Assembly: GCA_964412105.1 (NCBI GenBank)
Contig: CAYPNM010000039.1
Span: forward strand, 1 to 29,403
Direction of reading: 5' to 3'
Source of the DNA: JAKAGZ01 sp964412105
GTDB lineage: Bacteria; Bacteroidota; Ignavibacteria; Ignavibacteriales; Ignavibacteriaceae
DNA: 29,403 nt
A program made the position numbers and the translations under genes. Below are positions 14,924 to 23,418 of this stretch, in pieces. Each line of letters starts with the position of its first letter. The stretch's first letter is position 1. The notes under the pieces are model-generated. The model was not told the origin of the DNA. It did no database searches and saw nothing but the letters and a program-made list of their open reading frames with translations.

Positions 14924-17900
14924 ATGAGTATAGATCCAAAGCAAAATTTCTTAAGCTATGATTTCGTGAAGGAAATAACTAATTCACTGAAGGATAGACA
15001 AAAACTTTATATTTCACCTCTATTTGGATCCTCCAAGGTTTTTGCTGCGAAGAAATTAATTGAGAAGGAACATCAACTAATTTTTCTTTTTCCTGACGTC
15101 ACTTTAGCATCTGAGTTTGCCGTTGAATTGAATGTACTCGGACTTGATAAGTATTCAATTAGTATTACAGAATTCAAACCTGAAATTCTTCAGGAAAAGA
15201 TAACCGATATTTCTAGCCGCGAAAAATTTATACTGGTTTCGACTTATGAACTACTAAACCACCAACTGCCATTAAAAGAAAAAATAGATGAGACCACAAC
15301 CCATATTGAGCTCGGTGGAGACCTAACATACAACGATCTGATCGAATACTTTAATCTTCTCAATTATCAGAAAGATAAATTTGTCGAAGCTCCGGGAGAT
15401 TTTTCTGTTCGCGGTTCTATAATTGATTTTTGGTCGTATAGTGAAAAAAATCCTGTACGGCTTGAATTCGACGGGGATTTTCTGGAATCAATTCGCTATT
15501 TCGAGCCAGAAAGCCAGCGATCAATTGAAAATGTAAAAAGCGTTACTTTAGCCGGATCGATAACAATAAACAATGATGATTATTCCGGTAGTTTCACAGA
15601 TATCTTCAGTTATTTAAAAGACGCACTCATATTTGTTTCTTCATTTGAATTAGAAAACTTAAAAGACGAAAAAATAAATGTTTTTAATAATATTCCGAAG
15701 AACAAATCAACTGGTTCTGCAATAAATGAAGAACTCGAGGATGATGAATTTCCTGAAGGCAATGAGGAAAATTCAACTGCAGAAAACACAATTCAAAAAT
15801 ATCATGATATACAGGAATTGTTTTCAAAGGGAAACATAAAATGGGCTATAGAGGATGAACTGGCCTCAGATAAAGAAAGAATAGACCTTGGAATAAGGGA
15901 AGCTCCCACTATAAATGGCAATTATGAGGTTCTTTTTAATACACTGAAAAAATATTCCTCAGAGGTGTTCACCATAATTATTACAGCAGAAAATGACCTG
16001 CAATCAGCAAGGCTGAAGGACCTGCTTTCAGAATATAACGACGCTCTTGCCGAATTACTGGAAAGTAAAAAGGTTAATATTGAAACACTGCCGATTAAAA
16101 AAGGTTTTCTCCAAAAGGAAGAAAGGCTTTTGGTTTTAACTGATTATCAGATTTTCAACAAACCTTATAGAACGAAAAGCTCAAGAAAATATAAAACGGC
16201 AAGCAGCAAAGCGAAGTCAAAAGCTTTTGCCTCAATTAAAAAAGGCGATTTTGTAGTTCACGAAGATTACGGAATAGGAAAATATGTCGGGCTTGAAACT
16301 ATTAAAATCGGAGAAGCAGACCAGGAATCGATGAAAATTATTTATGCAGAGGGTGGCGTGGTTTATGTAAATCTGAATTATCTCACGCTAGTAAAAAAAT
16401 ATTCTTCCAATGAAAATCTGGCGCCCAGTCTTTCAACTCTTGGAACTTCTGAATGGGCAAATACAAAGAACAAAACGAAAAAGAAAATTAAGGAAGCTGC
16501 ACGTGAACTTATAGAGCTATATGCAAAAAGAAAGGCGACAAAAGGATATCAGTTTAATCCCGACACAGTCTGGCAGAAAGAACTTGAAGCTTCATTTTTC
16601 TATGAGGACACCCCCGATCAGGAAAAGGTTACGGAAGAAGTAAAAGGCGATATGGAAGCTGAAAATCCAATGGATAGGCTTGTCTGCGGAGACGTGGGTT
16701 TTGGAAAAACTGAAGTTGCAGTTCGTGCTGCCTTTAAAGCGGTTCAGGATGGAAAGCAGGCCGCAATACTGGTGCCCACAACTATTTTAGCCGAGCAGCA
16801 TTATAACACATTCACAGATAGACTCACACAATTTCCGGTTCGTGTTGCTGCATTATCCAGGTTTCAAACAAAAAAAGAGCAGAATGGGATTGTAAAAAAT
16901 CTTGAAACTGGTCAGGTGGATATTGTAATTGGTACGCACAGGATTCTGTCAAAGGATATAAAGTTTCAGGATTTGGGACTTTTAATCATTGATGAAGAGC
17001 ACCGATTCGGAGTTTCTGCGAAAGAGAAACTGCGTTCAATGAAGGTTAATGTTGATACTTTAACGCTAACAGCAACACCAATTCCCCGAACACTTAATTT
17101 ATCATTACTTGGTGCAAGGGATTTATCAATAATTGCAACGCCTCCACCCAACCGGCAGCCGATATATACCCAAGTTTCAGTTTTTGATGTATTTAAAATT
17201 AAGGAATGGATACTTAATGAACTCAGCAGGAACGGGCAGGTTTATTTTGTTCACGACCGAGTTCAGTCCATTGATAAGCTGTCTGGCTATCTGCATAAAT
17301 ATATACCTGATGTAAAAATCGCAGTTGCCCATGGCCAGATGAAACCTTCACAGCTTGAAGATGTGATTCATGGGTTCCTGAATAAAAAATACGATGTGTT
17401 ACTTTCGACAAAAATAATTGAGTCGGGGATTGACATTCCAAATGTGAATACTATTATTGTAAATCGTGCAGACCGCTTTGGACTTGCAGAACTTCATCAA
17501 TTACGGGGAAGGGTTGGCAGATCCAACAGGCAAGCATACGCATATTTTATTGTTCCATCATTAAGCGGAATTAATAAAAAGGCTTTGAGGAGATTACAGG
17601 CAATCGAGGAGTTTACAGAAGTGGGTGCCGGATTTAATATCTCTATGCGTGATCTTGAAATACGAGGCGCAGGTAATTTACTTGGTACTGAACAGAGCGG
17701 TTTTATAAACGATGTCGGTTTTGATTTGTACATAAAATTGATAAACGAAGCAGTTGAAGAGTTGAAGTACCAAGAGTTCAAAGCAGTCTTTAAAGATCTT
17801 CCTAAACACGAAGAACGAACCGAGCCAACACTTGATACCTTTTTTGAGATTGGAATACCTCAAAAATATATGCCCGAGCAAACGGACAGGCTGAATTTTT

Positions 17901-18325
17901 ATACTGCACTTTATTCTGTCAATGTGTTGGAAGAGATAGACCAACTTCGTGATGAAATGAAAGACAGGTTTGGTCCTGTTCCGATAATTGTAAATAGATT
18001 AATATCCATCGCAACTCTACGCTTTTTTGCTTCTTATGCATTGTTTGAAAGAATAATTATACAGAGGGAAAGCATTTCAATAATTCTTCCAAAAGGAGAG
18101 AAAGAGGACTACTACAAAATTAAATTTGTGGAGCTTATGAGATTCATCATCGATGAATACAAGGACAAAATAAAATTTGATCAGAATAAAAACATAATGA
18201 AACTTGTTCTGATAAATAATTTTGAATCTCCCGAGAGAGTTCTCGAATTCCTGATCAATTTTAGTAGAGAAATCATGAAGCTGTTTGGTGCTGAGGCGAA
18301 GGAAAAATCTCCAGTAGATCAATAG
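14924..18325 (+). CDS. mfd: Transcription-repair coupling factor Mfd
   Basis: DNA translocase that pushes stalled RNA polymerase off lesions and recruits UvrA for nucleotide-excision repair. At 1133 residues it is close to E. coli Mfd (1148). The N-terminal UvrB-like region is at about 1-350. The RNA-polymerase-interaction domain begins near residue 441 with GDFVVHEDYGIGKYVGLE. The RecG-like translocase follows, with Walker A GDVGFGKTE near 588, DEEHRFG near 690 and the TATPIPRTL block near 714, then helicase motifs through HQLRGRVGRS. The C-terminal D7 domain closes the protein. A Glu/Asp-rich insert near 265-290 (EELEDDEFPEGNEEN) lies in the UvrB-like/linker region. AAGGA precedes the start. 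It is followed by an unrelated hydrolase gene after 72 bp. Confidence 0.98.
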   Translation: MSIDPKQNFLSYDFVKEITNSLKDRQKLYISPLFGSSKVFAAKKLIEKEHQLIFLFPDVTLASEFAVELNVLGLDKYSISITEFKPEILQEKITDISSREKFILVSTYELLNHQLPLKEKIDETTTHIELGGDLTYNDLIEYFNLLNYQKDKFVEAPGDFSVRGSIIDFWSYSEKNPVRLEFDGDFLESIRYFEPESQRSIENVKSVTLAGSITINNDDYSGSFTDIFSYLKDALIFVSSFELENLKDEKINVFNNIPKNKSTGSAINEELEDDEFPEGNEENSTAENTIQKYHDIQELFSKGNIKWAIEDELASDKERIDLGIREAPTINGNYEVLFNTLKKYSSEVFTIIITAENDLQSARLKDLLSEYNDALAELLESKKVNIETLPIKKGFLQKEERLLVLTDYQIFNKPYRTKSSRKYKTASSKAKSKAFASIKKGDFVVHEDYGIGKYVGLETIKIGEADQESMKIIYAEGGVVYVNLNYLTLVKKYSSNENLAPSLSTLGTSEWANTKNKTKKKIKEAARELIELYAKRKATKGYQFNPDTVWQKELEASFFYEDTPDQEKVTEEVKGDMEAENPMDRLVCGDVGFGKTEVAVRAAFKAVQDGKQAAILVPTTILAEQHYNTFTDRLTQFPVRVAALSRFQTKKEQNGIVKNLETGQVDIVIGTHRILSKDIKFQDLGLLIIDEEHRFGVSAKEKLRSMKVNVDTLTLTATPIPRTLNLSLLGARDLSIIATPPPNRQPIYTQVSVFDVFKIKEWILNELSRNGQVYFVHDRVQSIDKLSGYLHKYIPDVKIAVAHGQMKPSQLEDVIHGFLNKKYDVLLSTKIIESGIDIPNVNTIIVNRADRFGLAELHQLRGRVGRSNRQAYAYFIVPSLSGINKKALRRLQAIEEFTEVGAGFNISMRDLEIRGAGNLLGTEQSGFINDVGFDLYIKLINEAVEELKYQEFKAVFKDLPKHEERTEPTLDTFFEIGIPQKYMPEQTDRLNFYTALYSVNVLEEIDQLRDEMKDRFGPVPIIVNRLISIATLRFFASYALFERIIIQRESISIILPKGEKEDYYKIKFVELMRFIIDEYKDKIKFDQNKNIMKLVLINNFESPERVLEFLINFSREIMKLFGAEAKEKSPVDQ

Positions 18326-18397
18326 GATATTTGTAACCTTTTCGCATATAATCCAGTCACAACTTTAATTGTTAAATTATATAAAGCAGGAGCCAAT

Positions 18398-19942
18398 ATG
18401 TCATTAAAGGAAAAGTCATTTAAAACTTTGCGATTTTTGGCTTTTTCGATAGGTATTATAGCGGCAATTATATTTCTGGGGAATGGTACCGGCGTTAAGT
18501 CAGAAACAAGCCCCAGTGAATTTTCGAATAAGATAGATGCATTTATACAGAAGATAATAAGCAAATCAAATTATAAGGCAGGGTTCTCGATTTCAATTGT
18601 AAAAGGAAATGATGTGCTTTTTTGCAAGGGCTATGGATATAGGAATGTTGAAAAGAGATTGCCCCTGACTGCTGAAACTCCTATTTATATCGCATCCGCA
18701 ACAAAATCTTTTGTAGGAACAACGGCCAAAATTTTATCTGATGAAAAAGAACTGAGTCTTGACTCATCAATTAGTAAATATCTTCCCGCGTTGAAATTTA
18801 ATAATTCACCGTTATCAACAAAAACAATATCCATTCGTGATTTGCTTACGCATAGATCCGGTATAGAAAATATCCCGATTGTATTGCGCACGGCATTTAC
18901 CGGCGATCAGACCGACAGTTTAATTTTGAAATTGTTTTCAAAAAGCATTTTCAAAGGGCATTCTTTCCGATATACTAATCTTGGTTATGTACTGACTGGA
19001 TTGATTATCGACAAGGTAACAGGTAAACCCTGGAAGGATATTCTGGAAGAGAAAATATTTAAACCGCTCAAGATGAATTCTACACACGCATATGTTTCTG
19101 TTTATAACAAATCTGATCTGGCTCAACCATATACTGTTTTGAATGGGAAAGCAAAAGAACTTGAATACATCAAAGATGACAAGACTATGCACGCAGCCGG
19201 AGGTATAATTACAACGGCAAGAGATGCTGCGAACTGGTTGATTTTTAATATCAATAATGGGGAATTTAACGGCAAGCAAATTATGTCTGATCAATCGATG
19301 AAGGAAATCCATTCCGCACAAATTGATCTATCTGCATCATTTTATAAGTATAAAAGGGTTGCTTACGGCTTAGGATGGTACTTATCGGATTATAAGGGTG
19401 GCCTGCTCGTTCATCATTTCGGCGGCTACGCAGGATTCAGGTCACATATTTCATTTATGCCCAAATATAAAATTGGTGTAGCAGGATTTGTCAATGATGA
19501 CGGGGAAGGATTCTATCTGCCTGACCTTGTAGCCGATTATGCATATAATTTATTAAGCGGGAAAAAAGATGCCGAAAAGATTGCAGAAAAAGAATACAAT
19601 GAATATATACAGAGGATCGATAAAAAAAGAAAAAAGATCGAAGGAAAAAAAACAGAGTCAAATCTTTTGACAAAAAATGAAATGAAGGACTTTGTGGGGA
19701 CATATTATAACGAAGATTATGGAATGCTTAGAATCCGAATAAAAGGTAATATACTAACTGCAAACATGGGAAATTTAGAAGGTAAAATAACTGAACCGAA
19801 AAATGATTTCCTGCTTGCCGATATGGTTGCGTTTAAATCAAAAATTGAATTTGAAAAAAACAGTGAAAACAAAATAATATCATTATCACTGGTTTCAATC
19901 CCGTGGCGAGACAATAAATTTGTAAGAACCAATCAAAAATAA
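18398..19942 (+). CDS. Serine beta-lactamase-like hydrolase (PF00144, class C/PBP4-like fold)
   Basis: Exported serine hydrolase of the beta-lactamase/D-aminopeptidase/esterase superfamily. An N-terminal hydrophobic segment (residues 10-30) is a signal anchor or signal peptide. The nucleophile motif SxxK is S100-A-T-K103, the YxN motif is Y192-T-N194, and the third motif is HHFGG at 339-343, all with normal spacing. A charged linker (EKEYNEYIQRIDKKRKKIEG) leads to a C-terminal domain of about 80 residues resembling the DUF3471-type beta domain found after such hydrolases. CAGGAG precedes the start. The family covers DD-peptidases, esterases and lactamases, so antibiotic resistance should not be assumed. 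The neighbours give no functional clue. Confidence 0.9.
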   Translation: MSLKEKSFKTLRFLAFSIGIIAAIIFLGNGTGVKSETSPSEFSNKIDAFIQKIISKSNYKAGFSISIVKGNDVLFCKGYGYRNVEKRLPLTAETPIYIASATKSFVGTTAKILSDEKELSLDSSISKYLPALKFNNSPLSTKTISIRDLLTHRSGIENIPIVLRTAFTGDQTDSLILKLFSKSIFKGHSFRYTNLGYVLTGLIIDKVTGKPWKDILEEKIFKPLKMNSTHAYVSVYNKSDLAQPYTVLNGKAKELEYIKDDKTMHAAGGIITTARDAANWLIFNINNGEFNGKQIMSDQSMKEIHSAQIDLSASFYKYKRVAYGLGWYLSDYKGGLLVHHFGGYAGFRSHISFMPKYKIGVAGFVNDDGEGFYLPDLVADYAYNLLSGKKDAEKIAEKEYNEYIQRIDKKRKKIEGKKTESNLLTKNEMKDFVGTYYNEDYGMLRIRIKGNILTANMGNLEGKITEPKNDFLLADMVAFKSKIEFEKNSENKIISLSLVSIPWRDNKFVRTNQK

Positions 19943-19963
19943 TTTTAAATTTGGAATGCTCAC

Positions 19964-20086
19964 TCACTTTGAGTGGACTTTTCTTTCCTTTTTTAGTTTT
20001 CTTAATTTTTGTGAACCGGGACGGCGTTTTCCGGTAGTGCCTCGCCAGATTTTTCCCCTTTTGCTTTTCCTGTCTCCTTTACCCAT
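19964..20086 (-). CDS. 30S ribosomal protein bTHX
   Basis: A 40-residue, very basic protein starting MGKGDRKSKRGKIWRGTTGK and continuing with a K/R-rich tail ending KVHSK. The MGKGDxKSxRGKIxxGTxGxxRP pattern is that of the bTHX (Thx) protein, first found in Thermus, where it sits in a cavity at the top of the 30S head and stabilises 16S rRNA; homologues are widespread in Bacteroidota. The start is supported by AGGAAA upstream on the minus strand, and a promoter-like TTGAAC-17-TATTTT lies at 20128-20156. The gene is convergent with the beta-lactamase-like gene, 21 bp between stops. It is short enough to be missed by ordinary length cut-offs. Confidence 0.9.
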   Translation of the reverse strand: MGKGDRKSKRGKIWRGTTGKRRPGSQKLRKLKKERKVHSK

Positions 20087-20127
20087 AAATGTTTCCTAGT
20101 ACAATATTTAGAAAAACTTACGAATTA

Positions 20128-20156
20128 AAAATATTGTCTTTTTAAACTTTGTTCAA
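20128..20156 (-). promoter_or_regulatory. Promoter-like site of the bTHX gene
   Basis: On the minus strand TTGAAC (20156-20151) is 17 bp from TATTTT (20133-20128), a reasonable sigma-70-type pair about 42 bp before the start codon. The surroundings are AT-rich, so chance matches are possible. The rest of the gap to 20361 shows nothing recognisable. Confidence 0.4.
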
Positions 20157-20361
20157 GAGAAGGGGGCTAAAAATTAGTAATTAACCCAAAGCTGTAGTTA
20201 TAGCATCCTACAAATTTATCTTTCCCGTTATCCTGAATACTTTCCTAATATCCCGATAAATCGTCCGTTCAAAATTTTAATTATTCTGCCGCAACCTTTT
20301 TTTAATATGTTAAGTCTAAAATTGAAATGATTTGGAATAAAATCACAAAATGAGGTGAGAT

Positions 20362-21075
20362 ATGAATAAACATTTTTCTTCATTTTTAATTCTTCTTTTA
20401 CTCTGCTTTTTATCTACCATAGTTTTTGCAGATTCAAGAACTAAAACCTATGATTATAAAGATTTTAACGGAGTATCTGTTGGAAGCGGAATGCATGTTA
20501 CTGTAACTCAATCAAACAACTATTCAATTTCAATCACTGCAGACGAAAGGGATTTTAAAGATCTGGTAGTGGAAAAAAAAGGCAATAGTCTTAATATATA
20601 TTATGATCATAGCTTCTGGGGATTATTTGGCCATCACAGTAGAAACAATGTTGAAATTAAAATCACAATGCCACAATTAACCGCTATGGAGCTTAGCGGG
20701 GGAGCAGTAGGAAACATTGTTATGGATGTAACCGGGAAATCATTTAGTGCAGAAACATCCGGAGGCGCACAATTAACGGGAAATTTGACCTGTGGAAATA
20801 TATCTGTTGAAACATCAGGTGGAAGTAAAATAGAACTTTCAGGAAAAGGTGAAAATCTAAACGCAGATGGTTCGGGAGGAAGCAGAATCAAAATGAAAAA
20901 TTTTGCTGTTAAAAATGTTAATGCCAATCTTTCAGGAGGATCAAGCTGCTGGATTAATATGAACGGTACCTTAAATTCCGATCAGAGCGGAGGCGCACAT
21001 TTATTTTATTACGGAAATGTTTCGCTTGGTAATACAAGTTTCAGCGGTGGTGCAGGAATTTCTAAAGGTGATTAA
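20362..21075 (+). CDS. Secreted GIN-domain protein (DUF2807, beta-helix)
   Basis: A 237-residue exported protein with a clear signal peptide (cleavage likely after VFA, residue 23). The body begins with the family-typical TYDYKDFNGVSVGSGMHVTVTQ, matching head GIN-domain/DUF2807 proteins of Bacteroidota. From about residue 110 a repeated (L/T)SGG(A/S) motif recurs roughly every 17-20 residues (LSGGA, TSGGA, TSGGS, GSGGS, LSGGS, QSGGA, FSGGA), each closing one turn of a right-handed beta-helix. The biochemical function is unknown; "putative autotransporter adhesin" is only the family label. GAGGTGA precedes the start. A strong hairpin follows the stop at 21087-21114. No autotransporter barrel or sorting domain is present. 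Confidence 0.88.
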   Translation: MNKHFSSFLILLLLCFLSTIVFADSRTKTYDYKDFNGVSVGSGMHVTVTQSNNYSISITADERDFKDLVVEKKGNSLNIYYDHSFWGLFGHHSRNNVEIKITMPQLTAMELSGGAVGNIVMDVTGKSFSAETSGGAQLTGNLTCGNISVETSGGSKIELSGKGENLNADGSGGSRIKMKNFAVKNVNANLSGGSSCWINMNGTLNSDQSGGAHLFYYGNVSLGNTSFSGGAGISKGD

Positions 21076-21086
21076 AGTCTCATGCT

Positions 21087-21114
21087 GTAGAGACGCCTTA
21101 CAAAGCGTCTCTAC
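21087..21114. repeat. GTAGAGAC hairpin, copy 1 (possible bidirectional terminator)
   Basis: GTAGAGACGC (21087-21096) pairs perfectly over 10 bp with GCGTCTCTAC (21105-21114) around an 8-nt loop. It lies between two convergent genes, 11 bp after the GIN gene stop and 8 bp from the SnoaL-like gene stop. The same arms recur at 23378-23403. This is a dispersed hairpin type, probably doubling as a terminator. Confidence 0.8.
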
Positions 21115-21122
21115 TTATATTC

Positions 21123-21482
21123 TTATTCATTCGGTATAGGCAGATTGTGAGATCGTAAAAATGACAGTTTATCCCAATATCCTCTCTGAAAAATTATTTT
21201 ATCATTTTCAATCTTAAAAAATCCACATCCTCTTAGACCTAGCGGATCTTTCCATTCAAGAATTCCCCAGTTACCGTCTTCGAAAATATTTTCAATTATG
21301 CAGGTCATTTGAACATTCTCAAATTCGGTTTTAAACATTTCCCTAATTGCAGCTTTCCCTTTCACAAGTTCGTTTGCAACCTGGTGATTTGTCGCATCCT
21401 CAGAATAAAAAGAAGAAAGTTTTTCCGCATCAGCTTCGTTAAATGTGTCAACCCATTTTTGAATTAATTCTTTCGGAGACAT
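21123..21482 (-). CDS. SnoaL-like / NTF2-fold protein
   Basis: A 119-residue cytosolic protein of the SnoaL-like polyketide-cyclase/NTF2 superfamily. It starts with a helix MSPKELIQKWVDTFNEAD, followed by AEKLSSFYSEDATNHQVA, a typical opening in which the cavity is formed, and ends with the sheet containing WGILEWKDPLGLRGCGFFKIENDKIIFQRGYWD. Members include ketosteroid isomerase-like enzymes and many of unknown function, so no reaction is assigned. Its ATG is 11 bp after the ferrochelatase stop on the same strand, with no obvious ribosome-binding site, so it is probably co-transcribed and partly coupled to hemH. It converges on the GIN gene across the hairpin at 21087. Confidence 0.82.
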   Translation of the reverse strand: MSPKELIQKWVDTFNEADAEKLSSFYSEDATNHQVANELVKGKAAIREMFKTEFENVQMTCIIENIFEDGNWGILEWKDPLGLRGCGFFKIENDKIIFQRGYWDKLSFLRSHNLPIPNE

Positions 21483-21493
21483 AATTAATTATT

Positions 21494-22504
21494 TTATGAC
21501 AGAATTAAATTTTTAACAGTTTCAACCCACGAATCAGAATCATTCAGACTTTCAACCAGCTGCACTTTCTCACCGCCATTTTGAACAAAAAGCTGCTGAT
21601 ATTCGTGACCTATTTCGATAGTTGTTTCCAGACAATCGGCAACAAAAGCGGGGCTGAGAACCAGTAATTTTTTTGCGCCCTTCTTTGCCTGTTCAATTAT
21701 GGTTTTATCAGCAAAAGGTTTCAGCCATTTGTCATCAAGTCGTGACTGAAAACAAACTGTATATTTTTCTTTTGGAACATTTAGCTTTTCGGCCAGCGCT
21801 CTTGTAGTTGCATAACAAGTTGCTTTATAGCAGAATTTGTTGTCTTCTGTAATTTCATTCTCGCAGTTGTGATCGGCGCAAGGCTTTCCGTCGTCGTAGA
21901 CTTTATCAACCTGCCTTTCAGGGAGTCCATGATAGCTGAAAAGAACGTGATCGTATTCGTCTATATTATAATTTTTTGCATTTTGTACAAAACAATTAAT
22001 ATATCCTTCATTGTCAAAAAACTGGCTGATAATTTTTATTTCAGGAATAACCCACCACTTTTTGATAATTTTCATTGCTTTATCGATTGCAGACCCATTT
22101 GTTGCAGACGCATATTGAGGAAAGAGAGGCAGAATAATTATTCTTTGATAATTTTTCTTCCTCATAGTTTCCAGTACGGAATCCATCGAAGGATTTTGAT
22201 ATCTCATCGCAAGCTCAATTTCAAAATCATGGCCGATAATTTTTTGTAATTTATTTTTTAGATTCTCGCTATAGTAGAGCAAAGGTGATCCTTTTTCTGT
22301 CCATAACTGCTTATAAATTTTTGCAGATTTCGGTGCGCGAAAAGGAGCTATTATCAAGTTTACAAGCAAGGTTCTTGCAAGCCAATTAATATCAATTACT
22401 CTTGCATCACTTAAAAATTCCCTAAGATATTTTCTTACATCCGGCACAGAAGGACTATCAGGCGTGCCGAGTTGAATTAGTAAAACGCCGGTTTTTGAGT
22501 TCAT
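21494..22504 (-). CDS. hemH: Ferrochelatase HemH
   Basis: Inserts Fe2+ into a porphyrin at the end of haem synthesis. The 336-residue product opens TGVLLIQLGTPDSP, a hallmark start. The catalytic histidine lies in FSYHGLPERQ (His192), and the conserved acidic region near the C-terminus is PAFVADCLETTIEI (Glu293). Between them is a Cys-rich stretch with Cys209, Cys214, Cys225 and Cys230 (KPCADHNCEN then FCYKATCYATT). Several bacterial ferrochelatases carry cysteines here, in some cases for an iron-sulfur cluster; whether this one does is not shown. No other haem gene is nearby. Whether the product is protohaem or coprohaem cannot be decided from the sequence. It is divergent from the oxidoreductase gene (186 bp) and upstream of the SnoaL-like gene. 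Confidence 0.95.
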   Translation of the reverse strand: MNSKTGVLLIQLGTPDSPSVPDVRKYLREFLSDARVIDINWLARTLLVNLIIAPFRAPKSAKIYKQLWTEKGSPLLYYSENLKNKLQKIIGHDFEIELAMRYQNPSMDSVLETMRKKNYQRIIILPLFPQYASATNGSAIDKAMKIIKKWWVIPEIKIISQFFDNEGYINCFVQNAKNYNIDEYDHVLFSYHGLPERQVDKVYDDGKPCADHNCENEITEDNKFCYKATCYATTRALAEKLNVPKEKYTVCFQSRLDDKWLKPFADKTIIEQAKKGAKKLLVLSPAFVADCLETTIEIGHEYQQLFVQNGGEKVQLVESLNDSDSWVETVKNLILS

Positions 22505-22690
22505 ATTGTTTATTCTAGATTAAGAAAAGATTGCCAAAGATATAAATTTTTAAGGAACTTTGTTGCGACATTTGCTGTGGGATGTATAAATGGACCAAGG
22601 TCTATATATGCAGTCTAATAAATTTGCATTTAAATAAATTGAGTTTAACTTTATAGGGAAGCTTAGATTTAACAAATATGAGGATAGTTT

Positions 22691-23359
22691 ATGGAAGAAC
22701 ATATTGTAAAAGTGTTAAAAATTGAAAAAGTTACCCATAATGTGAGAAGATTTACAGTATCAAAGCCAGATAATTACAATTTCCTTCCGGGTCAGGCAAC
22801 AGATGTGTCGGTTAATAAGGAACCAATAAAGAATGAAATGCGCTCCTTTACCTTTACAGGTCTCAATGAATGGCCGACTCTCGAATTTACCACTAAAATT
22901 TACACTGATCATCATGGCGTAACGGAAGCCTTAGGTAAAGTGAAAGAAGGAGACGAATTAATAATTCGAGATGTATGGGGTGCTATAAATTATAAAGGAC
23001 CGGGAGTATTTATAGCAGGGGGGGCCGGAGTAACCCCGTTTATAGCAATTTTCAGGCAGCTTCATAAAGACAACAAACTGGAAGGAAATACACTTATCTT
23101 TTCAAATAGAACCGAGCAGGATATTATCCTTAAGGATGAATTTAGTAATATGCTCGGGAAGAATTTTTATAATACCCTGACGCAGGAAAAAAACGAAAAG
23201 TACGATCATCGAAAAATCGATAAAGCCTTTCTGCAGGATCATATAAAAAACTTTACCCAGAATTTCTATGTATGCGGACCGGATCAGTTTGTAAAAGATA
23301 TAACTTCAGCATTAGAGGAGCTTGGGGCAAAAACAGATTCTGTAGTGTTTGAAAAGTAG
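22691..23359 (+). CDS. Flavodoxin/ferredoxin-NAD(P)H reductase-like FAD oxidoreductase
   Basis: A 222-residue, two-domain FNR-superfamily flavoprotein. The N-terminal FAD-binding barrel has the motif MRSFTFTG (Arg51-Ser-Phe-Thr54, a variant of RxYS). The NAD(P)-binding domain begins with GPGVFIAGGAGVTPFIAIFRQL (GGAGVTPF at 110-117) and ends with FYVCGPDQFVKDI. There is no 2Fe-2S domain, so electrons must pass to a separate acceptor such as a ferredoxin or flavodoxin, or the enzyme acts as a flavin reductase. GAGGAT supports the start. The gene is divergent from hemH; haem or oxygen chemistry is a possible shared theme but not demonstrated. It is followed by a hairpin and a convergent DPP4 gene. 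Confidence 0.88.
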   Translation: MEEHIVKVLKIEKVTHNVRRFTVSKPDNYNFLPGQATDVSVNKEPIKNEMRSFTFTGLNEWPTLEFTTKIYTDHHGVTEALGKVKEGDELIIRDVWGAINYKGPGVFIAGGAGVTPFIAIFRQLHKDNKLEGNTLIFSNRTEQDIILKDEFSNMLGKNFYNTLTQEKNEKYDHRKIDKAFLQDHIKNFTQNFYVCGPDQFVKDITSALEELGAKTDSVVFEK

Positions 23360-23377
23360 TTTTTGCTTCAAAATAAA

Positions 23378-23403
23378 TAGAGACACGTTGCAGCGTGTCT
23401 CTA
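23378..23403. repeat. GTAGAGAC hairpin, copy 2 (possible bidirectional terminator)
   Basis: TAGAGACACG (23378-23387) pairs perfectly with CGTGTCTCTA (23394-23403) around TTGCAG. The arms differ from copy 1 mainly near the loop (ACG instead of GC). It lies between the convergent oxidoreductase and DPP4 genes, 18 bp and 15 bp from their stops. Confidence 0.78.
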
Positions 23404-23418
23404 CAAACGAAATTAGTA

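Noticed and set aside
19961..19975. CACTC-ACTTT-GAGTG hairpin as terminator of the beta-lactamase-like gene
   Set aside because: The stem is only 5 bp, overlaps the bTHX stop codon and is followed by a mixed C/T tract; too weak to call.
22577..22651. 24-codon frame between hemH and the oxidoreductase gene
   Set aside because: No ribosome-binding site, no recognisable sequence, and it lies in an AT-rich divergent promoter region.
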